64,000 nt of DNA from Moringa oleifera (GCA_021397835.1 JAJFZO010000191.1:5275001-5339000); one strand, 5' to 3'; counted from the first letter of the stretch, positions 12,701 to 24,740 are shown. Notes: generated by a model not told the origin, from the sequence alone. Numbers and translations are program-made.

Positions 12701-14366
12701 TTATGCGGAATTGCCATCCTGTTATTCAATGTTTCCGGCAATATTAGAGTGTTGAGAACTTGTTAATTGATCTTGAATTATTCAACCTTGACAAGAGGTT
12801 GCTAATGTGATCCTTTAACGCTGTAGGTTACTAAACAATCCAAGAAGTTCTGTCCAGAAGCCATAATGTTACTCCGCACTTTGGTGATGGCAGCCACTGA
12901 TAAGCCAGTATCTTGCCCGGAATCTGAGGTATGTTTCTCCAGGGTAACTTAAGAGATCATTAAATAAAAGATTAACTCTCTAAAATAAATTAAAATAAGT
13001 AGGTACTAGATAGTGTCAGACATTTTGCTTACATGGTTCTTTCCAATCCATGATATATGAAGGGACAGTGACATAAATTCAAGAAAAGGTGTCAAATTAC
13101 TGCATCAGTTGGTTTATGTTTATGTGTATTTTACTGGGTAAACCGTGTGCTATCTTATACCTGCATGAATAAATGACTATTCCTTGTGTTACTATTTAGC
13201 AGTTTTACCATCTTATGGAATTAAGAGCGCCAAGGCCCTTGCTGTTGATACGTGATGGTGTTGATGAGATTAGTCCTCTGAATTTCCTTGAAGTAATGAG
13301 TTTGTCAGAGGATTCTTCTTTTTTCAGCTCTGATGATTTCAGGTTGGTGCATATATTGTTTCTTGGTAATCTTCTTTAACAGATTGGTGAGGCTTGGCTT
13401 TTACTCTTGTTGTTTACTTTCACCTCATCCACGAGACCTTCCTGAGAGCTGATCCCTCTAAGTTGATCTGCTGAGAGATGTGACCATGTGAAGATTGCTT
13501 TCATGTAATTGGTCATTGTAATTGTCTGTAGCTGTAACTAAAGAGCTTCTGTAGTCCCTTTTCTCAAAGCACACGGTTATACGACAAAGTTTAGTAGAGA
13601 GGTGAAGATATCTACTACTTGTTTAACAGTGAATTTCCTTGTGCAGGGCTAGCATCCTTGTAACTGTGACTGAAACTCTGCGAGGATTTGTTGAAATACA
13701 TGAAGGTTTGAATTCCTTCCCTGAAATCTTCTTGCCAATTTCGGCATTATTACTTAAAGTGTCACGGCAGAAGAACATGCCAGAAGCACTACTAGTTAAA
13801 TTTAAGGATGTTGCTCAACTTATCGAGAAGAAAGCTGATGAGCGTCATATGCTGCGGCAACCACTTCAGATGCGGAAGCAGAAGCCGATGCCTATCAAAT
13901 TACTTAATCCTAAATTCGAGGAGAAGTAACTTTCTCTCCCCTGTCTCTCTCTTCTTTCTCTTTCTGTCGCCCTCCATCTCTCTTCTCTTCTCTCTCTCTC
14001 TCTCTCCCCCTCTTAATGCCTTAATAGATGCAGGGGTGTTGGATGATGGTTCATGGACTAGGAAATGGAGCAGAGCATCTAACAATGAGTTTGCTTTGCA
14101 GCTTTGTTAAGGGTAGAGATTATGATCCGGATCGTGAACGGGCTGAGAGAAGAAAGTTGAAGAAGCTCGTGAGAAAAGAAGCTAAAGGAGCAGCTCGTGA
14201 GCTGCGTAAAGACAACTATTTCCTACATGAGTTAAAGGAAAGAGAAAAAGTGCAGCAAGAGGAAGAAAGAGCAGAGAAATATGGGAAAGCTCTTGCTTTC
14301 CTCCAAGAACAGGAGCATGCTTTCAAATCTGGACAATTAGGTAAAGGCAGAAAAAGGAGGAGGTGA
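6794..14366 (+). CDS. NOP14: Nucleolar protein NOP14, about 940 aa, 14 exons
   Basis: Exons: 6794-7000, 7101-7235, 7449-7605, 8390-8469, 9715-9774, 9863-10075, 10430-10558, 10682-11350, 12030-12222, 12315-12508, 12827-12928, 13203-13342, 13647-13925, 14102-14366. All introns are GT-AG and every join keeps frame. NOP14 is a component of the nucleolar SSU processome (U3 snoRNP) needed for 18S rRNA maturation and 40S assembly. Diagnostic blocks: NPFEAIWSRRKFDILGKKRK and KRIGEQNDELGEFDKAIMRSQ (N-terminus), SKKEVMEEIIMKSK, LDKSFTSLVQSQ, TPEEIAQEERERLERLE, FPCSDFRHVVMTPAILLMCE, then a basic C-terminus ending GKGRKRRR (likely nuclear/nucleolar signal). Acidic Asp/Glu/Ser-rich stretches lie in exons 3 and 8 (about residues 330-510). 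The length is close to known plant homologues. No break seen; the gene appears intact. A separate finding covers the promoter motifs. Confidence 0.95.
9170..9192 (+). repeat. G-rich tract in NOP14 intron 4
   Basis: Runs of 7, 6 and 8 guanines separated by single T residues on the transcribed-sense strand, inside the 1.25-kb intron between exons 4 and 5. It fits a G-quadruplex-forming pattern. Confidence 0.8.
13989..14006. repeat. (TC)n microsatellite in NOP14 intron 13
   Basis: About nine TC dinucleotides within a longer pyrimidine tract; it can add to the polypyrimidine character of this intron. Confidence 0.85.
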
Positions 14367-15279
14367 AACTGCCCCCTATGATTCGTTCCATGTGCTCCCA
14401 TGGTCGTATGCCACTTTGTGCTGCAGATATAAATATGTATAGGGCAGTTGGCTCACACCTTTGTACTTTCCTGTTTGCCCTTGTTTAGAAAACCCTCTCT
14501 GAATGAGTCACTGTTATTTATGGGAGAAAACGGGGAGAGCTGTAGGGACAGTGTGGCTGTGCCGATGCATTCATTATTTCTGTTGCGTTCATCAGCCAAC
14601 GGCAATGTATAATTTTATCAAATGAAATTTTGTTCAAGCTAATTGTAATTGCTGCTGAAGTTGCTGGTTTAAGTTGAATTCCCATGTGTTTGTACTGTTG
14701 TCTATTCCCATGTTGGAGTTGATAAGCATATACACTGTTATAATTTTGCCGCCTGTATTAGCTGACTTCATATTTAACTCTGGTTTGGCATAAAAGAGAA
14801 AGAAGATAGTTTTTTTTTTTTGTGTATTTTCATTTAATTAAACCCAGATTTCTGTTGGTAGTTTTTGAAGACAGAATTGAATGGTATGATGTCAATACAT
14901 TATTTCTTGATTTTCTTTTTGAAAATTTCAGAATCTTAGATATTTATTTATTTATTTTGGTTGAACTAATGAGCAATTAAGTGCAAATTACAGGTTTGTG
15001 TTGTGGCTAGTTGTTTTTGCAAGTACTAAGTTGTTCCTGATTTGGGATAATTCTCCCATGATGCTTCAAATGCTTTGATGACATGACAATCTAAATTAAG
15101 TAAACAAAAGAAACAGAAACAAAGACAGATGAAGAGATTAACTTGAACTATGTAATCATCAAGTTCTGCAAACAGCCATCAACAAGATCCATATCTACTT
15201 GACCCTTTTTCAAGTAATACAGCCCCAGGATTCATTGTTCATATCTCGAGCTACTTCTCTTCGCGCATACTTCTCCTCT
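14367..15279. other. NOP14 3' flank and convergent spacer
   Basis: Holds the 3' untranslated region of NOP14 (to perhaps 14.7 kb) and the 3' flank of the small minus-strand gene. No additional gene seen. Confidence 0.5.
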
Positions 15280-15558
15280 TCATCGCTTGCGCAGATCACG
15301 AAAATAGGAAGCAGGATCATCTTTGAAATCGTCCCTGAATATGCGATAGTTCCTTCCAGGAGCTGTCATCGTCTTTCTCCCACTTGGTGAGCTTGACGAC
15401 AGAGGGATGTCTCCTGTACCAATTACCAAAGCTGCAGCTACCACAGCTTCATCAACATTGCAACGTTCGTGAATTGACTCAAAGGCCTTAACAACACTAT
15501 TTTCACCTTCTTCCTTCTTCCCACCAGATGCATCGTCACCCATTTTTTGCTTTAACAA
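15280..15558 (-). CDS. Small intronless unrecognised protein, 87-92 aa
   Basis: A single open frame on the minus strand, with ATG at 15558 or, five codons in, at 15543 (MGDDASGGKKEEG). Composition is protein-like: an acidic/Lys-rich N-terminus, a central alanine/valine helix (VDEAVVAAALVIGTGDIP), a Ser/Pro linker and a charged aromatic C-terminus (YRIFRDDFKDDPASYFRDL). No signal peptide or membrane span. A well-placed TATA box on the same strand at 15620-15626, about 65-80 bp upstream of the ATG, and the GC content supporting codon structure argue for a real short gene. I do not recognise the family; the pattern resembles small soluble plant proteins of unknown function. It converges with NOP14. 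Confidence 0.6.
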   Translation of the reverse strand: MLKQKMGDDASGGKKEEGENSVVKAFESIHERCNVDEAVVAAALVIGTGDIPLSSSSPSGRKTMTAPGRNYRIFRDDFKDDPASYFRDLRKR

Positions 15559-15619
15559 TGCTCTTCAACAGTTGCTGTTACACCGATAACTGTGGCGGAC
15601 CAGAGAGGAAGGAGCGCTA

Positions 15620-15626
15620 TTATATA
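15620..15626 (-). promoter_or_regulatory. TATA box of the 15.3-kb small gene
   Basis: Minus-strand CACTATATAATAGC; transcription would start near 15590, leaving a leader of about 30-45 nt. Confidence 0.6.
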
Positions 15627-15630
15627 GTGC

Positions 15631-17411
15631 CCTGAGAACCAAGCTGTATTTACTTCTGTATTTGGATTGGCGTGCATGGCTAGTCCAGGACCCATCAAAA
15701 CTTCTAGATTACTCCTCGAGAATCCATAAATCTATTCTCTTGATGCACTGTAGAGATACATACATTCATTCATTCAGGTAAAAGTAGGTGTTCTAGTTTG
15801 GCCCTGTGGCCCCAAAAGCATATATGCAAACACAGCAGCAGATAAAGACAAACATAAAGGCTAGGAACAAGGCTTGTCAGATACATCCTGTAATATGAAG
15901 AAATTTTCTATAATCACTACTTGAAATAAGCGACACAAAGAAGAAAATATAACCTAATTTCTAAAATTGCTATTGATCAGACCAATATGCAAGTTTAGGC
16001 GCACTTATGATGCATATAAGATGAGAAAAATCCATTGGATTTTAATTACGTATAATAAAGATAATTTGGTCAAATCTGGGGACGCATGCATGCTTTCTGG
16101 TTTGTTAAGTGAACAGTCCTTGGAACTGAATTTTTATCCCATTTATCTCATCTTCACCAAATTGACCATCCAGTGTTATTCTAATCTAATGCATTTATTA
16201 TGAAGTTGGACCGATTTCTTATTCCTACATCAAGGAATAAACAAACCTGAAGATCAACAATGAATTGAATACGATCGTGGTCTTCGAAAATCTCCCGATC
16301 AATCAGATTTTGAAAATTTCAGAATATGGCCTGTTGTAACACAAATATTGTCTGAGTCATTGATTACCAGACGGTCAGATGGATATCCTGTCTCTTCCAG
16401 CATCAGCTAATAGACTGAAGGAAATGGTGTTTTCTTTCAGAACAGGAAAGCAATTGGGTTCAAAGTCTGATGTTCTGCTTACCTCTTCAAGATCTTACTC
16501 ACATATATTTTTGTCTTTTTTTTGTCACTCTGTAAATTACTTGCAAAGATCAAGGTGACAGTCCAATTACTCTATTTCCAAAATGCTGCCCAATAGGCTA
16601 AAGAAACTGTCACCCTCAGTGTCTTGTTATAATTGTCAGAAATAGAAACGTTCCTGTTGTGTCCAAACACCAACTTCAATTCGTATTCTATTCTGATTGT
16701 TTCGTCTGCTGATGAAGGAAACCAACACCTCATTTTCTTACAAAGTAATGGCACCAGTTTCTGCATGAGACATACATACCACGATAACATAAACCTTATT
16801 TTATACCATGGTAGGGATTACCCAGTTGGAGACAATATTTTCTTCTTGAAAACAATTAATCGTTGATATCAAAGACAATTTAATTTAAAAGGACTTTTTC
16901 ACCTACAAGTAACTTCATCAATTGAATAAAGTAGTATTAAAGTCAATGATGTAAGCTTTCACTTGGAGATAATATTAGCATGAAAAGATTTTCTTCAATA
17001 ACGATGAATCACATTGACCTCATCAACTTTCCTCTCAACAGTGAAATGTGTATATGTTGAGCTGATCTGTTTAATAAATACAATGGAAGGGTCGCTCATG
17101 CTTATTACTGTAATTAGTTTTTCTTTCTTGCTCCAACTTTTGTTAACATCTACGAACCAGCAGTCTAGGAAAATTTCGAAGCTTTCTTGTAACAACATAA
17201 TTGTCATTGTCAGCAGCTTATAGCCAAATCTTAGGATCTAAGCTCTTTCATCTGTCACAGCCTCGTGATTCTCTTCAATCAAGTTATACTTGTCTCACCT
17301 CTATTATCTCTATTATCTCACTCTACTTTACTTTTTCTATCTGCCAGAAGTCCAACCCACGCCTTGGATTCCAAAAAATCAAGGTTGAGTCCATAGTTGA
17401 AACATACAGCT
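15631..17411. other. Intergenic between small gene and P450 pseudogene
   Basis: Ordinary composition with scattered short frames that lack family motifs or codon structure. No RNA gene or element boundary identified. Confidence 0.45.
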
Positions 17412-19333
17412 ATGGTTATGGGAAGCCTAGTAGTTTACCTTTCAGGTTGTGTTTGCCTATACTTGCTCATAGTTCTGCTGAAGCTTGTTAACAAGCCATG
17501 GTTGGCTCCTACTCGCATACAGTCTCTGATGGGGTCACAAGGAATCAGAGGCCCTCCTTACAGATTCCTATACGGAAACACCAAGGAGATCATCAGCATC
17601 AGAAATGGAATCCTGGCCTGTCCTATGGAAGTATCAGATCCTGTGATCCCCAGAGTTCTGCCCGAAATTTTTTAGTGGATGAAGCTCTATGGTGACCTTT
17701 ACTGGATCTTTCAGTCAATAACAGTTACGTTTTCCTTTGTTTCAAATAGTAAAGATCATATCACTGATATTTGGCCTGTTTTGTTGTAGGGAAGAATTTC
17801 CTTAGTTGGCATGGTCCTCAGGCTCAGTTGGTCATCACTGAACCTGAACTCATCAAAGAGATACTGAGTAACAAAGATGGAGCGTACCCGAAAAAGAAGG
17901 TTCAAGGGTATGTGAAGAAGCTCTAAGGGGATGGCCTGGTGACAACCAGAGGAGCAAAATGGTTCAAGCTGCGCAGATTAGCTAATAATGCCTTCCATGC
18001 AGAGCTTGAAAGTAAGTTCTTGTTCCAATTCACCCAGATTGATCTGATTAGTTGATTCATATTGAGCTCCAAGGACAGAATAACAGAGTGCTTGTCTACT
18101 TGTCCATGTATAATATGGTTCCGGCCATGATAGCTAGCGTGGAAATGATGCTGGAGAGATGGAGAGAGTTTGGAGTTACAGAGATTGAAGTACTGCAAGA
18201 AGTGAAGGTCTTAACATCGGAAGTAATTTCCTGGACAGCTTTTGGTGGCAGTTACCTGGAAGGTGAGAGAATATTTGATATGTTAACGAAGCTGGGTTTC
18301 ATCTTCTCCAGTAACTTCTACAACATACGAGTTCCAGGACTTGGGTAAGCTTCCTATCTTTGTTTAATCTCCACACAAAGCAAGCACTGCAAGGGATCGT
18401 TTCAGGATTCTTGGTTGCGCTTTCTGTTGTTACAGAACGCTATCCAAAACACGTGATGATGTTGAATCAAACAAACATGAACAAGGGATACGAGATTCCA
18501 TCATGAAGATGATAAAGAAAAGAGAGGAAGAGACCGTAAAGGTAAACTAGATAGCTATGGGGATGATTTCCTTGGATTACTGGTGAAGGCATATCGTAGT
18601 GGTGATGATGAATCTGATAAAGTATCAGTAAATGATGTTATTGATGAGTGTAAGACATTTTACTTTGCGGGACATGAAACAACGGACAAGCTCACTCACT
18701 TGGACCATTCTTCTTCTAGCAATCCACACAGACTGGCAAGAGAAAGCAAGAGAGGAGGTGTTAGAACTGTTTGGTGGGCAAAATCCATCTCCAGATGCCA
18801 TTGGAAGATTGAAGACTGTGAGTTGACTATAGCCTCTGATTACCTAACTAAGCTCAGCTTAGCAGCTAATGATCTTTCGTTTTCCATTGTAGATGAGCAT
18901 TATTGTCAATGAATCTCTGAGGCTATATCTACCTGTCATTAAAATTTCACGGAAAGTCAGAAGATAAGTCAGACTGGGCAAGTTCACCATTCTGGCTAAC
19001 ATGGAGGTTCATATTCCTACTCTGCCACTCCATGCTGACTCTGATGTGTGCGAAGAAGATGTTCATCTCTTCAAACCAGAGAGATTTGCCGGAGAACTGG
19101 CTAAAGCCACCAACAATAACCACGCAGCATTTCTTCCATTTGGTTTGGGACCTCGAAGTTGTGTAGGCATGAATTTTGCAATTACAGAGACAAAGATTGC
19201 ACTCTCAATGATCCTCCAACATTACAGATTTACCTTGTCAGCTAGGTATGTCCACTCACCTGTCCAGCTTGTCACATTGTACCCACAACATGGTGTTGCA
19301 CTCACGCTTCAGGCACTGGAGAACCAGGATTAA
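17412..19333 (+). pseudogene. Cytochrome P450 pseudogene, CYP749A-like (CYP72 clan)
   Basis: A nearly full-length P450 gene can be followed in five exons: about 17412-17691, 17790-18011, ~18113-18344, 18436-18817, 18893-19333. The N-terminal membrane anchor (VVYLSGCVCLYLLIVLLKLV), oxygen-activation helix (FYFAGHETT), K-helix ExxR (ESLRLYLP), PERF and the haem loop FLPFGLGPRSCVGMN are all present, and the tail (YVHSPVQLVTLYPQHGVAL) is typical of CYP749/CYP72-clan enzymes. It is broken by nonsense codons at 17673-17675 (TAG), 17924-17926 (TAA) and 18965-18967 (TAA, where relatives have Glu), by frameshifts near 18530-18550 and 18690, and the exon-3 acceptor cannot be found. The substitutions are few, so inactivation looks fairly recent. 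Such enzymes are ER-anchored monooxygenases; the substrate is unknown. Confidence 0.88.
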
Positions 19334-19898
19334 ACTGATTCAGAGACTTGACAACAATACCTTGGATTTTAAGGCACCTGAATGACAGTATATAGAGCAA
19401 GCAGCTCATTTGGCCCTGTGGGACTAAGCTGTTTCAACAGTACACAGAGAAGCTCTTTCAATGGGAAGACAATCTGGATATACTTTTGCCAAGTTTTAAC
19501 TAAATAGAAATTAGATAGTTGCATTTACCACATAGGTCCAGCAAAGCTCAGAATACTTTTATATCCAAATTTGCATTCGTGCTTGTAAATTACAATACCT
19601 AAATACAGTGGGTCCAGCATTAACTCTTTAAAGAAAAGAGCTCTCTGCCCAAAAGTTGACTGATCAATGTTGTCCTCATTCTTAAAATGCCAACAACATT
19701 TAAGACAATGTTAGTTGTATAAATAGAGGGTAATAACTGCTTTACAAAGACAATATGCCTACCCTATTGTTAGCTTGCTGAAGATGCTAACCTGTGCAAC
19801 TTAAAAAGCTATCAACTGCAACAATGTTCAGTCAAAAAATGTTTTCAAAAAAATATGGGGGCGTACTGTAGGAAAATTCAAACTCTTTTGTTAGGATT
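19334..19898. other. Spacer and 3'UTR of the J-domain gene
   Basis: Lies between the P450 pseudogene stop and the stop of the convergent J-domain gene. Contains the latter's 3' untranslated region; nothing else seen. Confidence 0.5.
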
Positions 19899-22800
19899 TC
19901 AGTGACATGAAGCAGATAAAAATTTCTCCTTCATGCGAGAAATAAGCTTAAACTTTTCCTCAGCCTCAACCTGCTGACGAATATCAGTTCTTGATGCTCG
20001 GTCAGGATGAAACCTTAGCAAGGCTTTTTTATAAGCTGCACGCACCTGAGATAACCATTTAGCTTCATTATTGAAAAAGAAACTACATAAATAACAAAAA
20101 GACTAAAAAGCCCCTTCGGGGTTGCTTTCCTACTGCTTCAAGTCACAAGAAAATAACCAATTTGCTTGCATAAATGACACATGAGCTCTTATCATATGCA
20201 CTTAACTCCCCTGATTTATGGTGTAACTAACCTCATTTGACAAGGGATGAAAACCACCTCCCACATCAATGCCTAAACCACGAAGTAATGAAGCCATATC
20301 AATGCATGTACTTTCCAACTTATTAAGCTCCATCAACACTTGAGCACGAAGTTGTTCTTTCATATTCGTATTTTCCTCATCCTGAATTTCGTATCATTAC
20401 CAAATACCAAAAAGAAAAAAAGGATTAATTGAAATCCATATACATAGCTAAACCAATCAATAAGAGATATGAGCCACAAATGCGAGAGAGCAGGGGAAGG
20501 AAAATGATGACATACTTCAGTTGAAAGGAAAAGAATTTAGACATCATAAATATACGTCCGCACCTTCTTTTGTGTCTCTCTCATTTCCTCCACTCGTTGC
20601 TTTTGCCTTATTGTCATGTCTAAGCGACGCATACTTTCAGCTTTTTTCCTCTTTCGTAATCTCTGAGCCTCTTCTGCCTGTAAAAATTAAGTATACCAAG
20701 TCAGAAATATGTCAATTCAGTAAGCACCGATAGCAACAATCAGCTAGTCAAGGTCCTTTTCTGGTAGGTGGAAATTAAATGGCATAAATCAACAGTAAGG
20801 AGAAGAACAGTGAGTGGCAGTATTTACAATCCAAAAAAGGAAAAGCCAAGTACAACAAGCAAAGATTGCCAACCAAAACATATCCAAGAAAACATAAGCA
20901 CCTAACTCAATGATTGCATTCCATGAGGTCAGAAAACTTAAAACGTAGTCCTTCAAACATTATCAAAATGTTAGTCAGGTTTAAACAAATATATGTCTGC
21001 ATACATAAAAAATAGGCAATTTCACCCGGTGTCTCACTGCAATGTTTTGAGCTTTTTCACAGACCATCTTAACTGTTTAAACATGAGAACATCCAGGAAC
21101 CACCAAACTAAACAAATCCCGAAAGACCCTAGCTGGGTTCGTATGATTCAATCTCCACCCGTCTCCAAAAAAATAAACATATATATGCACAACAAGAGGG
21201 CAAAAAGAGAAAATAAAAATATCACCTCAAACAAGATCATCAATGAGGATCAAACTCAAGATTAGACACAAAAAAAAAAAAAAAAAAGAGCAAGAGAAAG
21301 ATAGAACTAACATATACATGTTAAAAGAAGAAAAGAATAGGCCTCCTCAAGTTTACCATGCAGGGTTAGGAATATGGAATGGCCTTCCCTTGAATGGATT
21401 CTCAGTATATATATGAAAAAAATAAAAAGAACAAGAAAAGAATAGGACAGACCAAACTTATGATGAGTATTTATAAGCAAACTGTATTGATATTGATGTC
21501 AATGTTTTCAAGTAAGCAAATCAGGTTTTACCCACATGATATATACCCACATAGGATCTCCCACTCAAAATCCTAAAGAAGATTACAAGAAATGGAGCAT
21601 AAATTTTAAAATTAATACATCCATACAGTATAATGGCACAGTCTAGAACTGTAAGAGGTATGATATTCATGGGAGAGGATAAACCACAATCTGAGGAAAT
21701 ACCAAGGACTTGGACAAACCTGGATTTGTAGCTGGCGATGCCGAGATGCCCATTCTTCTTCTGTTGCTCTCTTGTATTCGTCAGTCTCCTTAAGCTTTTC
21801 TCGATCATTAATTATATTTTTTCCAACAAAAGGGGAAATATCACTACCTTTAATGCATAATGGATCCCTAACATTATTTTGTTGACTGCTACATGTTTTA
21901 TCAGTCAATAGTTTCTCTGATTCCGCTATACATGATGTTCCCTGCTTATAATGAATGTTAGGCAGAGACATTTTATCAAAATCAGGTTTAATTGTACCAG
22001 TATCACTCACTTTCTTATTGTTGATTCCAGACACAGGGCGCAATGAAATCTTGGAAAAGAAAGATTCTTCAGAGGCAACTTTGACCTTGTCCACAGAAGC
22101 AAATATGCTACTTTTGTCTTGTGTTTCATCAGAAAACTGGGGACCAGAAGCCAATGGTTCTCCAGAAACTCTTTCCTCACTCCCCTTAAAAGCAGTTCTA
22201 TATGGTGATCCTTTTGGATGAAAACTGCAAGTAGCAGCTGGAGGAGAAAACTCATCATTTTTGTCCATGAGATCAACTCTCTCATAATCAGCATATGAGT
22301 CACCTGAATTCTTGCTCTTACAGAATGAAGAGTCTTCATCCAGAACACCAGCTTTTTCATGATCGGAGTGCATCTTAACATCTGGCCCGGATCTAGAAGT
22401 TTCTCCCCCAATGTTTTGTCCTTTATCCATAAAACAGGATTTTGTATGATGCTGCTTATCACTCTGTTGTTTTCTACCGGACATAGAAAGCCCTTGAAAA
22501 CTTATTCCTTCATGGCAGAATCTAGCCCCAACATGAGTACCTCCGCTAAATGTATCTCCTCCATAATGAACATTGGCCTTCCATTTTGACTCGGTTGAAC
22601 CATGTTTCAACCAAGAAAAGCTTTCACTGTATAATTTCTGTTTGGAACCAAAACAGAGATTCTCAACTTCAGGACTGAAGGAAGTACCAGCCAAGTCTAC
22701 ATTGTTAGCCGCAGTAAAGGTAAAGGAGCTTCCATTATCAACATTTGCATTGCTTGAACTAGAACAACCAGAGCCAGCTGCACGTTTTTGAGTTCCATTT

Positions 22801-23474
22801 TCTGCCTCAAGATTTTGATTAGTATCACTACGGGAACCAGAAGCACTAGACTGATCCTCCAAACCAGATTTACCATTAGGGACATTATATTTTCTCCTCA
22901 GGGAAGCTTTCTCCCACTGTTCACGAAGCTTTCCAAAAGAACCTTCTATAAGTTCACAATCAGAAGAATCACTTTCTAAAGAACCACTCTCAGACTTAAA
23001 ACTTAAACCATAACGGTTTCTTGAGGGAGCCTTCCTAGAGTGAGTCTGCTTGCACTTTGACAATTTGAATGCAGATTTCCTTTCCCAGATGACCTCACAT
23101 TCATCATCCGCATTTAGGGATTTCCATATAAAGTTTGAGGCAAGATGACTTTTACTTGAGGAGGCATCACTATCCAAATCACCAACACCACCTTCTACAT
23201 TAGTTCTGGGTGGCCCCACGTTAGTGGTTTCATCATCATCAATGCAAATCACGACCCGTGAAGGGAATTTTTTTCTTTGCCTGAACACAGTAGACTCTTT
23301 TAACTTTTGTTTTAAAGACTTAGGACCATCAAGAGAAATAACGTTATCAAACCCATCACTGTCAACATCAATAAAATTGTCAATATTTTCTTTCACATTG
23401 CAGCTCCCTGGCGCTTTATTCCCAGAACGCATTCTAAGTTGAGAATGATCTTTCATGCCTCCTTCCACTCTCAT
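19899..23474 (-). CDS. J-domain protein with long N-terminal extension, 721 aa
   Basis: Four coding exons on the minus strand: 23474-21720 (585 codons), 20677-20564, 20381-20232, 20045-19899, all phase 0 with consensus GT-AG sites. An in-frame TAG precedes the ATG, and a 5'UTR intron ends at CAACAG about 20 nt upstream. Residues 1-585 are hydrophilic, Ser/Gly/Asp-rich and probably disordered. Residues ~586-623 are a charged coiled-coil-like segment (RKRKKAESMRRLDMTIRQKQ). The C-terminus forms an atypical J-domain with AAYKKALLRFHPDRAS, including the HPD tripeptide that stimulates Hsp70 ATPase. A C-terminal J-domain resembles auxilin-like plant proteins, but no clathrin-binding motif is evident. 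Several acidic hydrophobic clusters near the N-terminus (VVICIDDDE, FIDVDSD) resemble SUMO-interacting motifs. I infer an Hsp70 co-chaperone of unknown target. Confidence 0.85.
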
Positions 23475-23715
23475 CCACTACTGTTGGTTTGCATGACAAG
23501 TACAAATAGAAATGAGTGCACATCAAATATATCATAAGCATCAAAAAAGTTAAATGTTCACTCAATAATCTAGATCCAACAATTCATATCATATCTGAAC
23601 CAGCAATCTGAACTAAACCAGGAATTAATAGCTAGTAATAAAGCGAATGTACAAATTTATATTATAGCTAAATTTATTTACACGGACAGGTTTTTCTAAT
23701 TACAACTGCAAGCTT

Positions 23716-23736
23716 CCCCCCCCCCCCCCCCCCCCC
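23716..23736. repeat. Poly-C tract of 21 bases
   Basis: An uninterrupted run of 21 C (G on the transcript strand) in the 5'UTR intron of the J-domain gene, next to the SINE tail. Length may be unreliable because of polymerase slippage or assembly error. Confidence 0.9.
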
Positions 23737-23739
23737 TTC

Positions 23740-23955
23740 TCTTTCCCTTTCCTCTTTTTTTAATAAAATAATCATGGTATCCGACAACATTCCCTCCATG
23801 TTTTTAGCTCGAGGGCCAATCAACTATCAGCGGGATCCCAGGAAAGACAGGAAATCTCCCATCCACAAGCGAGATAGCACTTTAGGGGAGAGTCAAACTC
23901 AGGCTTTTTTCAGCCAACACTACCCTAACCACTAGGCTACACCCACTTGGGTTAA
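23740..23955 (-). mobile_element. tRNA-derived SINE
   Basis: Read on the minus strand, the segment begins near 23952 with CCAAGTGGGTGTAGCCTAGTGGTTAGG, whose GTAGCCTAGTGG part matches an RNA polymerase III A box. About 35 nt further on, GAGTTTGACTCTCC resembles a B box. A tRNA-unrelated body follows and ends in an A/T-rich tail (TTTTATTAAAAAAAG). Short TTAAAAAAA on each side could be target-site duplications but sits in low-complexity DNA. It lies in the 5'UTR intron of the J-domain gene, in the same orientation. Spelled in pieces here: A box core GTAGCCTAGTGG, B box GAGTTTGACTC. Confidence 0.72.
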
Positions 23956-24649
23956 TCATTTTTTTTTAAATCAGAAACAAATATTTTATATAGATAAATT
24001 GAAGGTAGCACCAAAGGGGCGCTCCCATATACAAGAACAGTTAACTAATTCCTTTAGAAAAAAACAAGGTGATTACGATTGTAAGAAACTAGAGGCTAGC
24101 AATTATTATTTTCTTCTTTTAATTTGTTCTATGCTTGTCCACAATACATATGCTTCTTTAGCTTTACAAATATACAGTCATTTATGCATGAATTTCAAAA
24201 TTCGAAGAGAAATGTTTTTCCCATTCACCGCAATTTTATCACACTAACAACAAATTTCGAAATTGACACAAATTTCATGAAATTAAGCCGAATGGCTGAG
24301 TAACAGAATTTTTCATTTACACTTCATGTTTCTTCAACTAAAACCCTACTGGACATCATAAACTTGTAATACTCAACAAAATAATCGAAATTAAACAGAA
24401 AATTCGAAAACCTAATCCTGCAACTCCCAAATGAATCCCAAAAGCCTCACCCCTTTAGCGCCAATCACAAAACAACGAGAACCTTCATGTGCTGCAAACA
24501 ACAATCAGACAGCAATTCCCAACCTAAACCTAAAGGAAGAAACAAAACGAAGAGAAGCAAACCATTATTAAGAAAATCAAGAACTAAATTTTGAAAGCTG
24601 CTTACAAGTTGTGACTAATCGCATACTAACGCCCGATTCGCACGCTTAC

Positions 24650-24740
24650 CTTTCAACAAAAGGAGAAATCCTTTATGATCTTCGCAATCGGACAGAAGAG
24701 GGAGGGAGCGCTGTAGAGAAAGCAGTCAAGAGTACTTAGA
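24650..24740 (-). other. Probable 5'UTR exon of the J-domain gene
   Basis: A consensus donor AAAG|GTAAGC (exon edge at 24650) pairs with the acceptor CAACAG just upstream of the ATG at 23474, giving a leader intron of about 1.17 kb. The first exon would start near 24720-24760; no clear TATA box. Confidence 0.5.

Noticed and set aside
16995..17223. Opposing short frames upstream of the P450 pseudogene
   Set aside because: Short, mutually antisense, without family motifs.
20111..20121. CCCC-TTCG-GGG hairpin in an intron of the J-domain gene
   Set aside because: Short stem with a stable-tetraloop look, but no wider structure or conservation evidence; probably chance.
21612..21719. 35 extra codons at the end of the first J-protein exon
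   Set aside because: They lie past a donor CAG|GTTTGT and the next exons continue in phase 0, so this is intron.
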